Shown here: one piece after another, positions 13,801 to 24,262 of the stretch
How the letters are laid out: every line of letters starts with the position of its first letter
Numbering within the stretch: position 1 is the stretch's first letter
Assembly: GCF_040958095.1 (NCBI RefSeq)
Contig: NC_091165.1
Location: 23,519,558-23,583,557 of the forward strand
Origin: Procambarus clarkii
Lineage: Eukaryota; Arthropoda; Malacostraca; Decapoda; Cambaridae
Length of the DNA: 64,000 nucleotides
Reading direction: 5' to 3'
The notes under the pieces: generated by a model
Databases searched by the model: none
The model's input: only the letters and a program-made list of their open reading frames with translations
What the model was told of the DNA's origin: nothing
Program-made: the position numbers and the translations under genes

Positions 13801-15810
13801 TGAGCGCTCGAGCAATAAAATGTGTATACTCTTTTCAACTTTGTTACCTTAATTCTTATCCTAGGTCTTTCATTTTGGTATCAATGTGTTTGCAATAAAA
13901 TCACCTATAGGAGTATATGCATATAAAGTCCAAAACCAAGCCAAAAGCTGGCCAAATTTTTACATTTTTGACGCCATACTGCATCATTACTGAACATTCG
14001 TCTACTAAATTTTTGACACCATACTGTGTCGTTAACGAGCGAAAGTGTTCCAGTTGATATAAAAATTTATAATACTTAGGCTACAAAATTGAAACTCAAC
14101 TACTTAAGGATATTGTGAACATCAGTTCATAACCATGTCTGGGTGATTGGTGAGTTTAAATCAGTTTGCGCTCAAGAAAATGAACATAGTAAAATTTCTA
14201 CTCAAATGGCTTTTAAGGGTACAATATTAATAATGCTTATTTAATCGCTGGAGTAACTGCTATTGTAGTTATTATTTAAAGCCATAATTAGATGTGATAG
14301 TTGTTGTACAGTAATATTCTTCTATTATGTCTTGGTATTTTTTCCTTTACTTCACAGTACTATGACAAAGAATGGACTCTATGGGACAGGTTTGAAGTTG
14401 ATGGTGAAATGACTCTTGAAGAGTTTATCAGATACTTTGAGGATAAGCATCAGCTCGAGATTACTATGTTGAGCCAGGGTGTGTCCATGCTCTACTCCTT
14501 CTTCATGCCACCTGCCAAGAGGAACGAGAGAATGGCTCTCCCGTAAGTTTTTCATTGAATATTAATGAGATTAGGGTTTATGAAAATTTTATTGGTGTGA
14601 AAGAAAACTTGTTAGTACTATTTTTACTCATTCACTATTAAGTTGCTTATGTTTTCTACTGGTGCATTTATACCTTATCTTTCAAATACTGCTTGTACTG
14701 TGTTTCCAGTTTCCAGCTGTGGCCTTTTGTTCCATTGTCCCACCTGGAAACATCTATTCACTGTGTTGCCCTCTGTACCTTACCTTATCTTCCAGTTTCC
14801 TTGCACTGTTTCTGGGGTCAGCGTTCCCACGGCCTGGTCTCTGACCATGTACGTTGTGGATCAGTTCGCCTCTTGTCTGTTTTCTCCAATGTCACTGGTT
14901 TTATTTCATTTGGCCTATCCTAATGCTCATTTTCTTATCTCTAATTCTAGTCTTGTAATGCTTTTTAGACTTTTTCAATATTCTTGATTTATCAGGTTTT
15001 GGTTTCAAGCTGGAGCCATATTCTCTAGGACTGGTTTAACAAGTATACAAACCTCATTATTGAGCTTTCCTCTTTCATGTGGCAGGTAGGCTTCAGCCAG
15101 GAAAAAAATGCAAAATATAGTAAAAGGTTAGAAGCTTTAAATAACATTGAATTCCTTTGGATTGCCCGATTGGGTTTAATGGAATTTGAATTACAGAACT
15201 CTTACGGTATTTCCTATCCTTTGGTAGTGAATACCTGTGGTGGTCATGATGTGGGCATTAAACATTGTAGCCACATTGTGTTGACTTATAATTTTTTATA
15301 TGATGCTTGGTATTTGTCTTGCTCTTTTAATTTTTTTTGCGATAGACTGTGATTAATTTATGTATTTGCATAATAAAATCTTGACACATTGGAAATACAA
15401 GTATAGAAATATTGTAATAACACTGTAGAGTTGAAACAAATTAGAAGTTATTTTTAGTAAATACAATTTTTCCCCCCTCACTTTATGGAATTGGGAGTCA
15501 CTGGCATGGAAAGGGTGGAAAAATATTAATGGGGGCCATCTTTAGAGATAGAAAACTTCATGAGATCTTCCAAACTGCATAATCTGTGCATCAGTATATA
15601 GGCTATTATAATAGTACTACCTTTTTGCATACACTGCTCTGCTGTGCCTAATCAGTACTTTTTATCCCCAGGATGTCAGAAGTGGTCAAGAAAGTAAGCA
15701 AGAAGAAAATAGAGCCTCACGTGCGAGCTCTAGTGTTGGAACTATGTGCAAATGATAAAGATGGAGAAGATGTTGAAGTTCCATATGTGAAGTACAATTT
15801 GCCCCAATAA
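4754..15810 (+). CDS. UBA1: ubiquitin-activating enzyme E1 (UBA1), seven coding exons, two apparent 1-nt frameshifts
   Basis: E1 adenylates the ubiquitin C-terminus with ATP, forms a thioester on its active-site cysteine and hands ubiquitin to E2 enzymes, in cytosol and nucleus. Coding exons: 4754-4891, 7790-8026, 10032-10216, 11141-11263, 11442-13468, 14358-14542, 15672-15810. All have AG/GT borders with compatible phases (0,1,0,0,0,2). Family signatures: [15 protein letters not shown] at the N-terminus; inactive adenylation half ([18 protein letters not shown]); active adenylation motif GAGAIG at about residues 433-438 (12054 on); catalytic cysteine in [10 protein letters not shown], codon 12524-12526, about residue 590 (human Cys632 minus about 40); C-terminal ubiquitin-fold domain ending [10 protein letters not shown]. 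Length about 1011 residues after correction, equal to the UBA1b form. Oddity: one base is missing near 7952-7959 and one near 12211-12214. Otherwise it is highly conserved, so assembly indels are likelier than a pseudogene. An upstream exon is probably absent from this annotation. Confidence 0.96.
4892..7789 (+). other. UBA1: UBA1 intron 1 (between coding exons 1 and 2)
   Basis: GT-AG intron of about 2.9 kb. It holds the Tigger/pogo derivative at 5390-6289; the rest is AT-rich with no recognisable gene. Confidence 0.9.
5390..6289 (+). mobile_element. internally deleted Tigger/pogo-type DNA transposon
   Basis: Terminal inverted repeats are visible: 5' agtggaaccttgacttacga and, at the right end, the reverse complement of cagtgatacctccatttatg. 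Both ends carry the further motif caagttacgacc (5' end about 5432; 3' end about 6234). A TA dinucleotide flanks each end (5388-5389 and 6290-6291), the standard pogo/mariner target duplication. Inside, an ATG at 5660 starts MGPKKVSGK, like a transposase N-terminus. A second frame (to TAA/5910) reads [16 protein letters not shown] and ends [10 protein letters not shown], matching the C-terminal tail of Tigger transposases. The DDE catalytic core is absent, so the copy is non-autonomous. Confidence 0.85.
7790..8026 (+). CDS. UBA1: UBA1 coding exon 2, with apparent 1-nt deletion
   Basis: Acceptor ttacttacag ends at 7789 and donor gtaagc starts at 8027. The frame reads [18 protein letters not shown] through LSELNTY in phase 0. 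From about 7959 the family match ([20 protein letters not shown]) is in the +1 shifted frame. Exon 3 needs phase 1 at this junction, which only the shifted frame supplies. One base is therefore missing between about 7952 and 7959. Confidence 0.93.
8027..10031 (+). other. UBA1: UBA1 intron 2
   Basis: GT-AG intron. It contains the LINE relic at about 8108-8950. From about 9280 there is repeat-like text (ggcgtaaaagatacacgctc, then ataagacgcactcc) that resembles the ends of a dispersed DNA repeat, but I could not delimit an element. Nothing coding for the host is seen. Confidence 0.85.
8108..8950 (+). pseudogene. LINE (non-LTR retrotransposon) reverse-transcriptase C-terminal relic
   Basis: Conceptual translation shows the thumb and C-terminal pattern of LINE reverse transcriptases: [65 protein letters not shown], then after stops and shifts [17 protein letters not shown] near 8680-8725. 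The 3' tail (cgagcttggcctcaggccgg to about 8940) recurs at 2103 and 20876. The 5' part, including the RT active site, is missing. It is a dead, 5'-truncated insertion in UBA1 intron 2, same strand as the gene. Confidence 0.85.
10032..10216 (+). CDS. UBA1: UBA1 coding exon 3
   Basis: Acceptor tttttcag ends at 10031 and donor gtaagt begins at 10217. Read in phase 1 it encodes the block [14 protein letters not shown], then [14 protein letters not shown] and AMVAGITKE, typical of the inactive adenylation half of E1. The length of 185 nt restores phase 0 for the next exon. Confidence 0.95.
10217..11140 (+). other. UBA1: UBA1 intron 3
   Basis: GT-AG intron, AT-rich; no repeat family or gene recognised. 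Confidence 0.85.
11141..11263 (+). CDS. UBA1: UBA1 coding exon 4
   Basis: Forty-one codons flanked by ctgtgtttag and gtaagtg, phase 0 at both ends. They encode [11 protein letters not shown] and [11 protein letters not shown], the conserved start of the first catalytic-cysteine-half region of E1. Confidence 0.96.
11264..11441 (+). other. UBA1: UBA1 intron 4 with a 36-bp tandem duplication
   Basis: Short GT-AG intron. The phrase cagtggttaaataatatatc plus ctttgaac occurs twice in a row (about 11294-11321 and 11330-11355), a small tandem duplication. Confidence 0.8.
11442..13468 (+). CDS. UBA1: UBA1 coding exon 5 (large exon with both ATP-site motif and catalytic Cys), apparent 1-nt deletion
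   Basis: The largest exon (2027 nt as assembled) runs from [12 protein letters not shown] to PAPTNK. It carries [24 protein letters not shown] (nucleotide-binding loop), [41 protein letters not shown] with the thioester cysteine at 12524-12526, [11 protein letters not shown] and [11 protein letters not shown]. After FRPWDVQKP (12211-12214, caag) the frame must move by one base to continue as [14 protein letters not shown]. The present reading stops at TAA 12237-12239. An A appears to be missing in what is normally an AAG lysine codon. Confidence 0.95.
13469..14357 (+). other. UBA1: UBA1 intron 5 containing a diverged ~182-bp direct duplication
   Basis: GT-AG intron. The text ctttcattttggtatcaatg followed by gcaataaaat and agtatatgcatataaa occurs at about 13686 and again at about 13868, so a segment of about 182 bp is duplicated with divergence. 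A phrase ttttgac(g/a)ccatactg also repeats (13964 and 14012). The family is unknown. Confidence 0.7.
14358..14542 (+). CDS. UBA1: UBA1 coding exon 6
   Basis: Acceptor cttcacag ends at 14357 and donor gtaagt starts at 14543. It encodes [14 protein letters not shown], then [19 protein letters not shown], the start of the ubiquitin-fold domain that recruits E2. It leaves in phase 2, completed by the first base of exon 7. Confidence 0.96.
14543..15671 (+). other. UBA1: UBA1 intron 6
   Basis: GT-AG intron, about 1.1 kb, pyrimidine-rich in its first half; no recognisable element. Confidence 0.85.
15672..15810 (+). CDS. UBA1: UBA1 terminal coding exon 7
   Basis: Acceptor tttatccccag ends at 15671. 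The exon encodes [20 protein letters not shown] and ends [10 protein letters not shown] followed by TAA (15808-15810), the canonical C-terminus of E1 enzymes. Confidence 0.96.
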
Positions 15811-16300
15811 TCCTGTGCTCTTGGTGTAATATCCAAGTTATTTTATTTGTGCCCAAAGAGAATTCCAACCAAAGCTCATGACTTAAACAGCCTTAGAAAT
15901 GTCAGCTGTTGTTGGCTTTTTATATGGGTTTAATACTGGGAGTGCGTGTGTTATCTCCCTTTAACAGGGCTAGTGTTTTCAGGTTAAAAAATTTACTCCT
16001 ATCTTGGATACCTCTTGACAAAATGCACATTACAAAGAAAATTTGAACAATGAAAGTCTTCAATAAACAATGAAGACAGTACTGAAAATTCATTACAAAT
16101 GAAATTTCTATGAAATTTCTTTGCAATAGAAGTTTCTGTGATCATAAAAAAAATGAGTGATTCTGGTGTATATTTAACAGTTGCCACTGTAGTAAGATTA
16201 GAAAAGTGTGAGCACTTAACTAATTTATGGAAATGAAAAGGTTAATAAATATCATTGTGCTAATGAAAGAGTCTCAAACACCTGTAAAAGTGAAAACTAA
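15811..16300 (+). other. UBA1: probable UBA1 3' untranslated region
   Basis: The stretch follows the stop codon directly. The first good polyadenylation hexamer is AATAAA at 16062-16067 (cttcaataaacaatg), with another AATAAA at about 16242. The true 3' end cannot be fixed from sequence alone. Confidence 0.5.
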
Positions 16301-19300
16301 TTTTACCAATTTTTTTTTAAACAAGTTACTTTATAACTTTTGTTTCCCCTGGTGTTTTAAGTGTTTATATTTGTACATAATTCCTTTGGTGGCTATATAT
16401 ATATAGAATCCTAATGGGTTTATGCTGCATATGCCAACAGATTGAATTTTTAAAGAGATTAGAAATTCATATAAACAAAATTGAAGCATCTTTGTTTGGA
16501 TTGAATGAGATAATGCACTAAATGATAAAATTTTGAATTTAAATATATTTGCTGGCATAGAATTATATATATATCGAATTCAACTAGGTAATGCATTATC
16601 AGTCACAAAGCTGTAACATTAGCATTGGCTGGCCTTGTGTAAATTTATTACACTTATCAGGTCATTTATTTTATGTGGAGGACCAGTTTATCAGTATGTT
16701 GTCTTAGTAAAGTGGGTGCGAGAACAAGTGGTACGAAAAAACAAATTCTAATATGTTGGCTTTTTAGAGTGAGTATCAAAGCAAAATTAGTTTGGTTGTG
16801 TTGATTGAAAGACTGAAAATTATTTTTTAAGGCTACGATAGTTACTTCTTAACTTGTATGAGAAGAAGAGGTACTTGACAAAACTTTGTAATTCGGTCTG
16901 AGGAACCAAATTGATTGACCATGTCATTATTTTGCAAAATTCATAAAGCGAGTGTTGCTTAATTTTTGTAAGTTCATCTTCGCTTGACACCAGTGATCAC
17001 ACCAGTAAACTGTGATTCTGCAAGCGCTTGTTTTAATTTTTGTATTCCTTCTAGGGTAAAGTGGAGATCTTTGACCTCCAAAAGTAAGCTGTGTTCAAAT
17101 TGGATATACTGTACAATTTAATAATTTTTCTGAAAACCAATGGTTTGAATGGAGAGACAATGAGCTACATACAAACATTATGTACTAATCTTGTCTTAAC
17201 ATATTTCTACAAGGAAAAATGTGTATATTAACTCATGAAGAGTGGTTAGCACCGTACCTGAGTTTTGCTTGCTTGGTAATTATCTTGAGTTCATTCTGAG
17301 GATCATCCAAGCTGTTAGGTGCAACTGCTCCTACCCAGGTACAGTATATGAATCATTTAGACAATCCAACAAATATTTAACCTTTTTGAAGTCGTCATTC
17401 CTAATTGATACAATATAATTATTTGCTTTCAATCAAGTCCTATATTCAAGGAAGTGTGTGTGAGGTGCTTTATGTTGTAAAACTGACCTACAGCTAGGAG
17501 TCGAGGTGGATAGACAAATTCATCCCATCTTTTGTCCAATAATGTTTCTTGTATGGCAGAAAGTATCTTTCACAAATAATTATTAAAAGATGCCGAGCTG
17601 GGAAGATTATGTAGCACTATCTTTATCACAGGATATCCAAAACGACGTTGAAGGATATGACTCGCCAAGGATTCAAAGGAATGTCTTTATCTTTTGTAAT
17701 CTCGGCTTTTCTGAATTGGTTTACTAATTTCTCTTATTCAGGAGGATAAAAGTTTAGCAGCAGTACTCGAGTCTCAATGAAGCAGATAAGAGGAAGGTGG
17801 GGGATTACTGTCAAAAGCAAAAAGTTTGAGAAGCTGTAATGAGGCAGAGAAATTTGGCATATAGCTTGAGCAATTTTGAGTTGGGGGAAGTGTGACGTTT
17901 GCTGCGGGCAGTTTTCGAGCTGGAATTTAATCCTTTTAAGTGCAGTTATAGGCATACATCGATTCGTGGGGGGAGGAGGGGTAATGTGGTTATCATGGGT
18001 TGATTTTAATTATTATTGTTTGGGTTTTACACTGACAGATGGGCATAATAGTGCTGTATGATGTAGAGTGTGACAAAAAATCCTATCATTTAATAATTAC
18101 CTTACTATGCAAATGTTCTCTCCATCACACATATTACACCAATGCAGTCACCATTGTATAAAATTCCATTATAATTACATATGTATTCTGATTATGCTCT
18201 TGTGGTTGTAATGAAGTATACCAGATCAATCATCATTTGAACATCATAAAGGAACTACAAGACTGCTTATTGGCCCTATACAAGGTAGCTCCTATTTATA
18301 TTGATATAAATGGGAGCGCCCTCATGTGGTTCAATAAGCCTATATGAGGCAGCTCCTATTTATATAAATGATGTAGACAGGAGCAGCCATATTATATTAT
18401 ATATATGTTACCTAAATGATTTTACACTTAGGTAACTACCCACGCCTTAAATATGCTAAAGCTAGAAGATAGGTGAAAAGGTGGTGATATGATTACCACT
18501 TACAAGAAACAAACAGGAATCGACCAAATTGACAGGAATTCGTGAAGCCAGCAACTTCGAGAACAAGAGGACACAGATTCAAGCTAAGGAAACAAAGTGT
18601 CAAAAAAAAAAAAAAAAAAAATTCCCTCTCGCCTACCCATCACCCCTTCAACATCACCTCATTCCCCAACACCCTCCCTTCCCAATATTCTGAATTTTGT
18701 TACATTGTAACAAATGTAACAACTCAACCCAACGTATTTTGATGCAATTTTATGGGATACTGTACTCTTGAAAAAGCTAAGCTACTTTGAGATTCATACC
18801 TGATATTGTGGCTGGTAATGATGACAAAGCCGATTATTTTGAGAAGTTCGAAACAGATACAAGTGAAAAAAAATTAAGAACTGCTTGAATATGTGAACAG
18901 AATAGTCTAGAAAAGAGGCAGAAAGTGATAAGACATGTATCAACATATTTTGATGGTCACTTACAATATTGCACTGGTATTGGCTACCACGTAAGTACTG
19001 TAGTGTATTTTTCCCTTTCATGAATTCAGTATCGTATATATTTGTACATCAAGCCAACAAGCTATTAAAAATAATGCAAGATGGAATTATATATTATATA
19101 TATATATATATTATATATATATAATTATTATAAATGCCAGCTTCTCTAATCTTGATGCTTTGCATCATTTGGACTGGAGAGGGGACCCTTTTGGTATTCC
19201 CAACTGTGCTTATATGTGGAAATAGATGTTACAAGACTATACTACAACTGGTACCAACTTCAATACTTCATGCAGACCCCTGCAAATTTCACAGCCACTC

Positions 19301-20855
19301 TAGTACCAAAATGTCCCCATTGAAGGCCCTGCTCACACCCCAACCTGTCCTCAAAGGCCAATGGTGTTTCCATGCACCCTCCAAACCCTCTGTTTATGAA
19401 TGAAAAACTGTTTACACACTGCTTCCACCAACCTGTCCTTGGACCAAGTCAATTCCATCCAGCGAGCAACCCCAAAGACGCATTCATAAATTTTAACATG
19501 CTGTTCATTCAAAACAGGAATTTTCTCAAATAAAAATTAATATTACTGATATTTTATATTACCATATTGTACATATTTAGGTACTGGTTAGGTTAGATAA
19601 GGTGTCTTAGGTTCAGTTGGCAATTATTTGTAGTATGTGAGTGAAGCCTTTACAGCGTTGTGATTCGAACAAAATTCCTCAATGAAGCACTTGTTCCAGA
19701 AGTGTTCGGACATCATCAGTTGTTAGTTATGTGTAAACAGTGTTTCATTCATAAATGGGGTTTGGCAGGTGCATGGGCTGGATTTTGGGTATTTGTTTAG
19801 AGGACGGCTAACTTCTACTGATGACGTTTGAATACTTCTTGAACAGTGCTCTGCTGATGATTTTGTTCAAACCAACTCTGTAAATGCTTCACCCATGTAC
19901 TACAAACACATAATAGCCAGCAAAACCTAAATGCCTAAATATATCAATTTATATTTGAGAAATTACTATTTTGAATGAAAGCATTTTAAGATTTATGAAT
20001 GTGTCTTTGGGGTTGACAGCCAGATATAATGACCATAGATGGATGGGCTGACATGCCTGTTTAATTATTTTATTGCAAGGATTACTCTGTTTAAGATTTC
20101 TCTACATGTCTTGCAATGTGCCCTAAAATATTGTCTACTTAACTCCTGTGGAGCGTTTTGCTTGTTAAATGTTGTCAAGTCTTAACTGCATAGTGAAGGC
20201 TCTCCCTCAATTCTTGAAATACCTTTTCCTTGAACATATTTTACCACCACTCACATGCTGCCTTCACCCAGACTAGTACTTTTACTATGGAACTTTATTA
20301 TATATGCCCCAAGACAATTACATTTCATGTGCCAACAATTTTTTAGTTTCCTCATATTGACATACTGAATATCTAGGAATTTTTTTTTAGAACTCTGTGA
20401 CAGATGTAGCTTTTAAGCATGGCGGTTTTTTTCATAATTACTTGGCCAATATTACACGATGTAATAGAGTAATCGATACTAGTTTAACATAACATATTTG
20501 GGAAATTTAGATACAGTATTAACATGATTAATATTAGTATTCAACATCAAATGCATCAGCACATTGAAAAGTGGTTGTAGATTTGAGAAATCTGTATAAA
20601 CAACAAATAACACACACTAACATGTACAGTATGTAAAATAGATTTAAATATATAGTATGCCAGTGAACATAATGTCCAGACACTTTTAGGTCAGAGCACT
20701 AGCCATGAACAAGAAACAAACAATCTTGGTGTTTAAAATACTTTACTACAATAGCTTTATAATGACATTCAAATCTGATTACTTTCATCATCCTCGTGAA
20801 GATGACATCTTGCCAATTAGAAAATGGCATACAATATACTAGCTAAATGATTTAC
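16301..20855. other. AT-rich intergenic DNA
   Basis: No gene is supported. It contains a TA-rich patch at 19082-19130, a poly-A run at 18602-18620 and the repeat piece at 18250-18395. Otherwise I see nothing in it. Confidence 0.6.
18250..18395. repeat. dispersed repeat fragment sharing text with Penelope-like remnants
   Basis: Two nearby copies of a phrase of the form ttattggccc(t)atac(g/a)aggcagctcctattt occur here (about 18266 and 18338). The same phrase appears at 40045-40072 next to the Penelope-like remnant, so this is probably a small piece of the same family. Confidence 0.45.
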
Positions 20856-21902
20856 AGTACCTGTCAAAAGTACACCTTGGTGGGGTTCTGGGAGTACTAC
20901 TCCCCAAGCCAGGCTTGACTGTTAAGTATGCGCACCCCTGTTCAAGGTGGCGCATATCTATGTCAAAAAAAATTATGATGGTCTTGTGGGTAAGGACTGT
21001 AAACAAGAATGCATTAGGTACATATGTCACCACAGTGTGCACTACCTCCCTGGGCCACACAGCTGGGATATTAAGTTGCCTCCGAGCATCCGTAGTGAGC
21101 AATTGCATCGAGTGTCTCGCTCTGGTACTATGCAGTGTTTTATTGCAGTTAACAGTGTTATTAGTGGTATGACATTTCTTTTGTAGGTACCATAAGAACA
21201 AAGAAACCATTGCTCTAAAAGGAAGCAGGTCACTAAAGGGGAATAAGTTAATTGTTGGGTGTAGCTAAGTTGACATGAAGTATTGTGTGTGCTTCCAAGG
21301 AAGAAATGCTGGTGGCACTCCATTACAGAAACATTGGTCTGCATATCCCATGAAGATGTCTTCAAGGTCTTTGAACATTCTAAAATGTTAATTGAAGAGT
21401 ACCCTTGATGTTACAGCAAGGGCAGACTTTGAAGTCTTCCTGGGATGACCAGACCAATGTTTCTGTGATGGCGTGTAAACACGGTTTCCCCTTCAGAAGT
21501 ACTGTATGTTCAACACTTCTTCATATCAACTTGGCTACACACACACCTATTAACTTTTTTCCTTACTTTGGTGGCCTGCTTCCGTTACAGCAATGGTTTT
21601 TTTTATTTCTTTGGTAGGTGCCACAATACAGTAACAATGTCATACCACATGAACCATTAATTAATAAGTACAAAAAACACTGGATGGCCACAAAGCAAAA
21701 TGCAGCACATAACGACTCACGATGACAGCCAGGAGGCACTGGCTCTGGTGTTGTGGTCACTCCAGAGAGCCAACTCCTGCTGTGATGTCATGTAGCCATT
21801 GCATACTTCTGTCTACAATCTTTCATTCATAAAACCATTTTTTTTGTGCCATAAATATGTAAGGCCTTGAAAGAGGGATGCATACTTTTCACGAGTACTG
21901 TA
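20856..21902. mobile_element. imperfect palindromic (foldback) element, Tc1/mariner-like ends
   Basis: The left half is repeated in reverse complement in the right half with moderate divergence, pivoting near 21393. Examples: cattacagaaacattggtct (21321) versus agaccaatgtttctgtgatg (21451); ggtatgacat (about 21165) versus its complement near 21640; aagtatgcgcacccctgttc near the left end versus the complement of gggatgcatacttttcacga at the right end. The outer ends read tacagtac(c)tgtcaaaag / cagtactcgtgaaaagtatg in inverted orientation. A LINE tail (20876-20928, minus) is inserted near the left end. No transposase is visible. Confidence 0.6.
20876..20928 (-). repeat. LINE 3'-end remnant
   Basis: The reverse complement reads agcctggcttggggagtagt then actcccagaaccccaccaag, the same tail as at 2103 and 8868. 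Confidence 0.6.
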
Positions 21903-23349
21903 ACTGCATGCAAAACTTTGATGTTACATCAAATAAACGTTTGCATAGGTGATTCTAGATAAATATTTTGGTCAACTTTGATGTGCTGCTAAATGTTTGT
22001 CTGCAAAACTTCTTATTTTAACAAAGTTTAGACAAAATATAAACTTTTAATTTCAGACAAGCCATTGTTTAATTCTGACCTTAGAGTATGATAATGTACA
22101 ATTGTCAATAAACTATAGTATGTACAAATTTTAAGAAATAAAGTTAGTATTATAAAATGTTTAAACTTTTTTAAGGAGACACAAGATGTGCAATACATAT
22201 ACACAACAAAAACACTTACTTGAAACCTTTGGAATGGCAAGACCTGCACAATTTTCACAAAAATTCTTTCTGACAGTATCACCAGCATTTCTGTAAATCT
22301 TGTATTAATCAGCATTCAAAATGAGCATGAACATTTTCAAACTTTGAAAATAAATGTTTTCAGGAACCACTAGTTATTACAGTATTGGCATTTCTTATTA
22401 CACATCATACAATAATCAGCATAATTAACCAAAAATAATAATTTACCCTTACAATACTTTTTATAGCAATACGTAAAGTGACTGTTGTAGGCAGCTGTGA
22501 AGAGTAAACATGGCTGACGGTAGCGCTACAGCAAGCGTTCAGATCTGTGGGGTGAAAAAAAGTTTTATATCTTTCAAATACAGTATTTACTGTACATCAA
22601 TAAATATTCACTATAATTTCTGAAATCGAATACAGATAAGGAGAAGTTTGAAGTCGCCCAAAATCTGTTCTTCAAAGATGAAGTTTGTGGCAATCAGGTC
22701 CAGCATACAATAAACTGAGAACACCTGGCCTCCATTAGTATTAAATATCATCTATCAGTTTCCCAGGAAGTACAGGACAAGATTAAGTAAGGTAAGGGCC
22801 TTAGAGCATCAGGTGAGACACATGGGATGACCAATAAGACTAGTGTCAAAAATCAACCCCAAACGTTTAGTAGAATCTTTATACAGAGGATTACCATAGA
22901 GCGACAATGGAGGATGACGAAGAACAACCTGCTTCCAAGTAAAAGTCAGCACAAGTTTTAGTTGTAAAGGAATTGAAGCGATAGTTAGTGCTCAGGATGA
23001 TGGTACCAATTTCAAGTTCTGTCACTGTTATAGCAGAGTGAGATAGTCAACATAAAGGCTTAAGAATGCCAATGGGAAGGGAGAAAGGAAGACCATTTAG
23101 TGCAAATAGGAAAAGAGTAGTGCTCAGAACACTACCTTTGGGAACACGTTCATATGTTGTAAAAGAGTCTCGCTTTAAATGAGTGATGAGAGAGATGCTT
23201 TGAAGAGCAGATTGCCACGAAGGGCAAAATAACGTAGTTGGGATAAAATATTGTATCTCCAGGTGGTGAAATTGCTGACCTAGAGAGCGTGTAGAGATCC
23301 TTTACGCTAGAACCACTCAGTAAAATATCTAAACTACTGGGAGCCTAAA

Positions 23350-23765
23350 TCTGTATTCCCTGGAGCAGGGGGGAGAGAGAACATAATTTACATGTGGAAA
23401 ATAGAGGCATAGTCCTAAACCTGCACACAAATAACATCACGAGACCAGAAGGCATGGCAGGATGTGCAGAATACCCCTGTTGAAAAGCAGATGTGCAATA
23501 GGTACTCTGAGAGAGAACTATCAACATCAGAGGCCCGAGACTGTTCAACACGCTTCCACTGCACATAAGGGGCATAACTGGCCGACCCCTCACAGCGTTC
23601 AAGGGAGAATAATTGGATAAGCACCTCCAAAGGATATCTGATCAACCAAGCTGTGAGCAGCCGTGACCAACAGCTTGGTTGACCAGTTCAGCAACCAGGA
23701 GGCTTGGTTGACGACCGGGCTGCGGGACTGCTAAGCCCTGGAAGCACTGCAAGGTGACCTCAAGG
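23350..23765 (+). pseudogene. LINE RT C-terminal/3' end fragment inserted in the Jockey relic
   Basis: The plus strand reads [17 protein letters not shown] (about 23520-23575), then a K-rich tail and the 3' end text gaccaacagcttggttgacc, aggaggcttggttgacgacc, gggctgcgggactgctaagc. This is the C-terminus and 3' tail of a LINE, inserted antisense to the surrounding Jockey-type relic, whose homology resumes at about 23771. Confidence 0.7.
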
Positions 23766-24124
23766 CAGGTGTCAAGCCTTTTCCAAGTAAAAAAAAAGTG
23801 GCAGCAATGTAGGTCTTTGCAGCAAAGGCAGTATGAATGTAGACCTCAAAGTCCTCTAAGATATCAGTTATGTTGCAACACCTGCAAAAGCAATATTGAG
23901 AGTAGGAGAGGTTGTGACAGTGTACTAAGAACCATATTAGATGTACATTGATCAAATGTTCAAAAAGATTGCAGACACAATCTGTCAGGTCAATGGGGAA
24001 AAATCCTTAGTGGAAGTCCCTAAGTACCAGTTCTTGTTTCTAAACAAGAACAACCGCCTCAAACAGGTCCTCTAGGACTGACGATGCCTGCCAAATACCA
24101 TTATAGATACTGTATTCAGTAAAG

Positions 24125-24262
24125 ACTAAAATGCGCATACCTTCCAAAGAATACCTGATGGTTGTCTGGTTGACCAGATGACCAACCAGGATGCTTTGTC
24201 AGAGACCAGGCCACGAGGCCATTGATCCCTGGAACCTCCACAAGGTAGGTAGTGCACTGAGG
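24125..24262 (+). repeat. LINE 3'-tail fragment
   Basis: The text ggttgtctggttgaccagat, accaaccaggatgctttgtc, gagaccaggccacgaggcca and tgatccctggaacctccaca parallels the tail at 23660-23760 with divergence. Confidence 0.6.
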
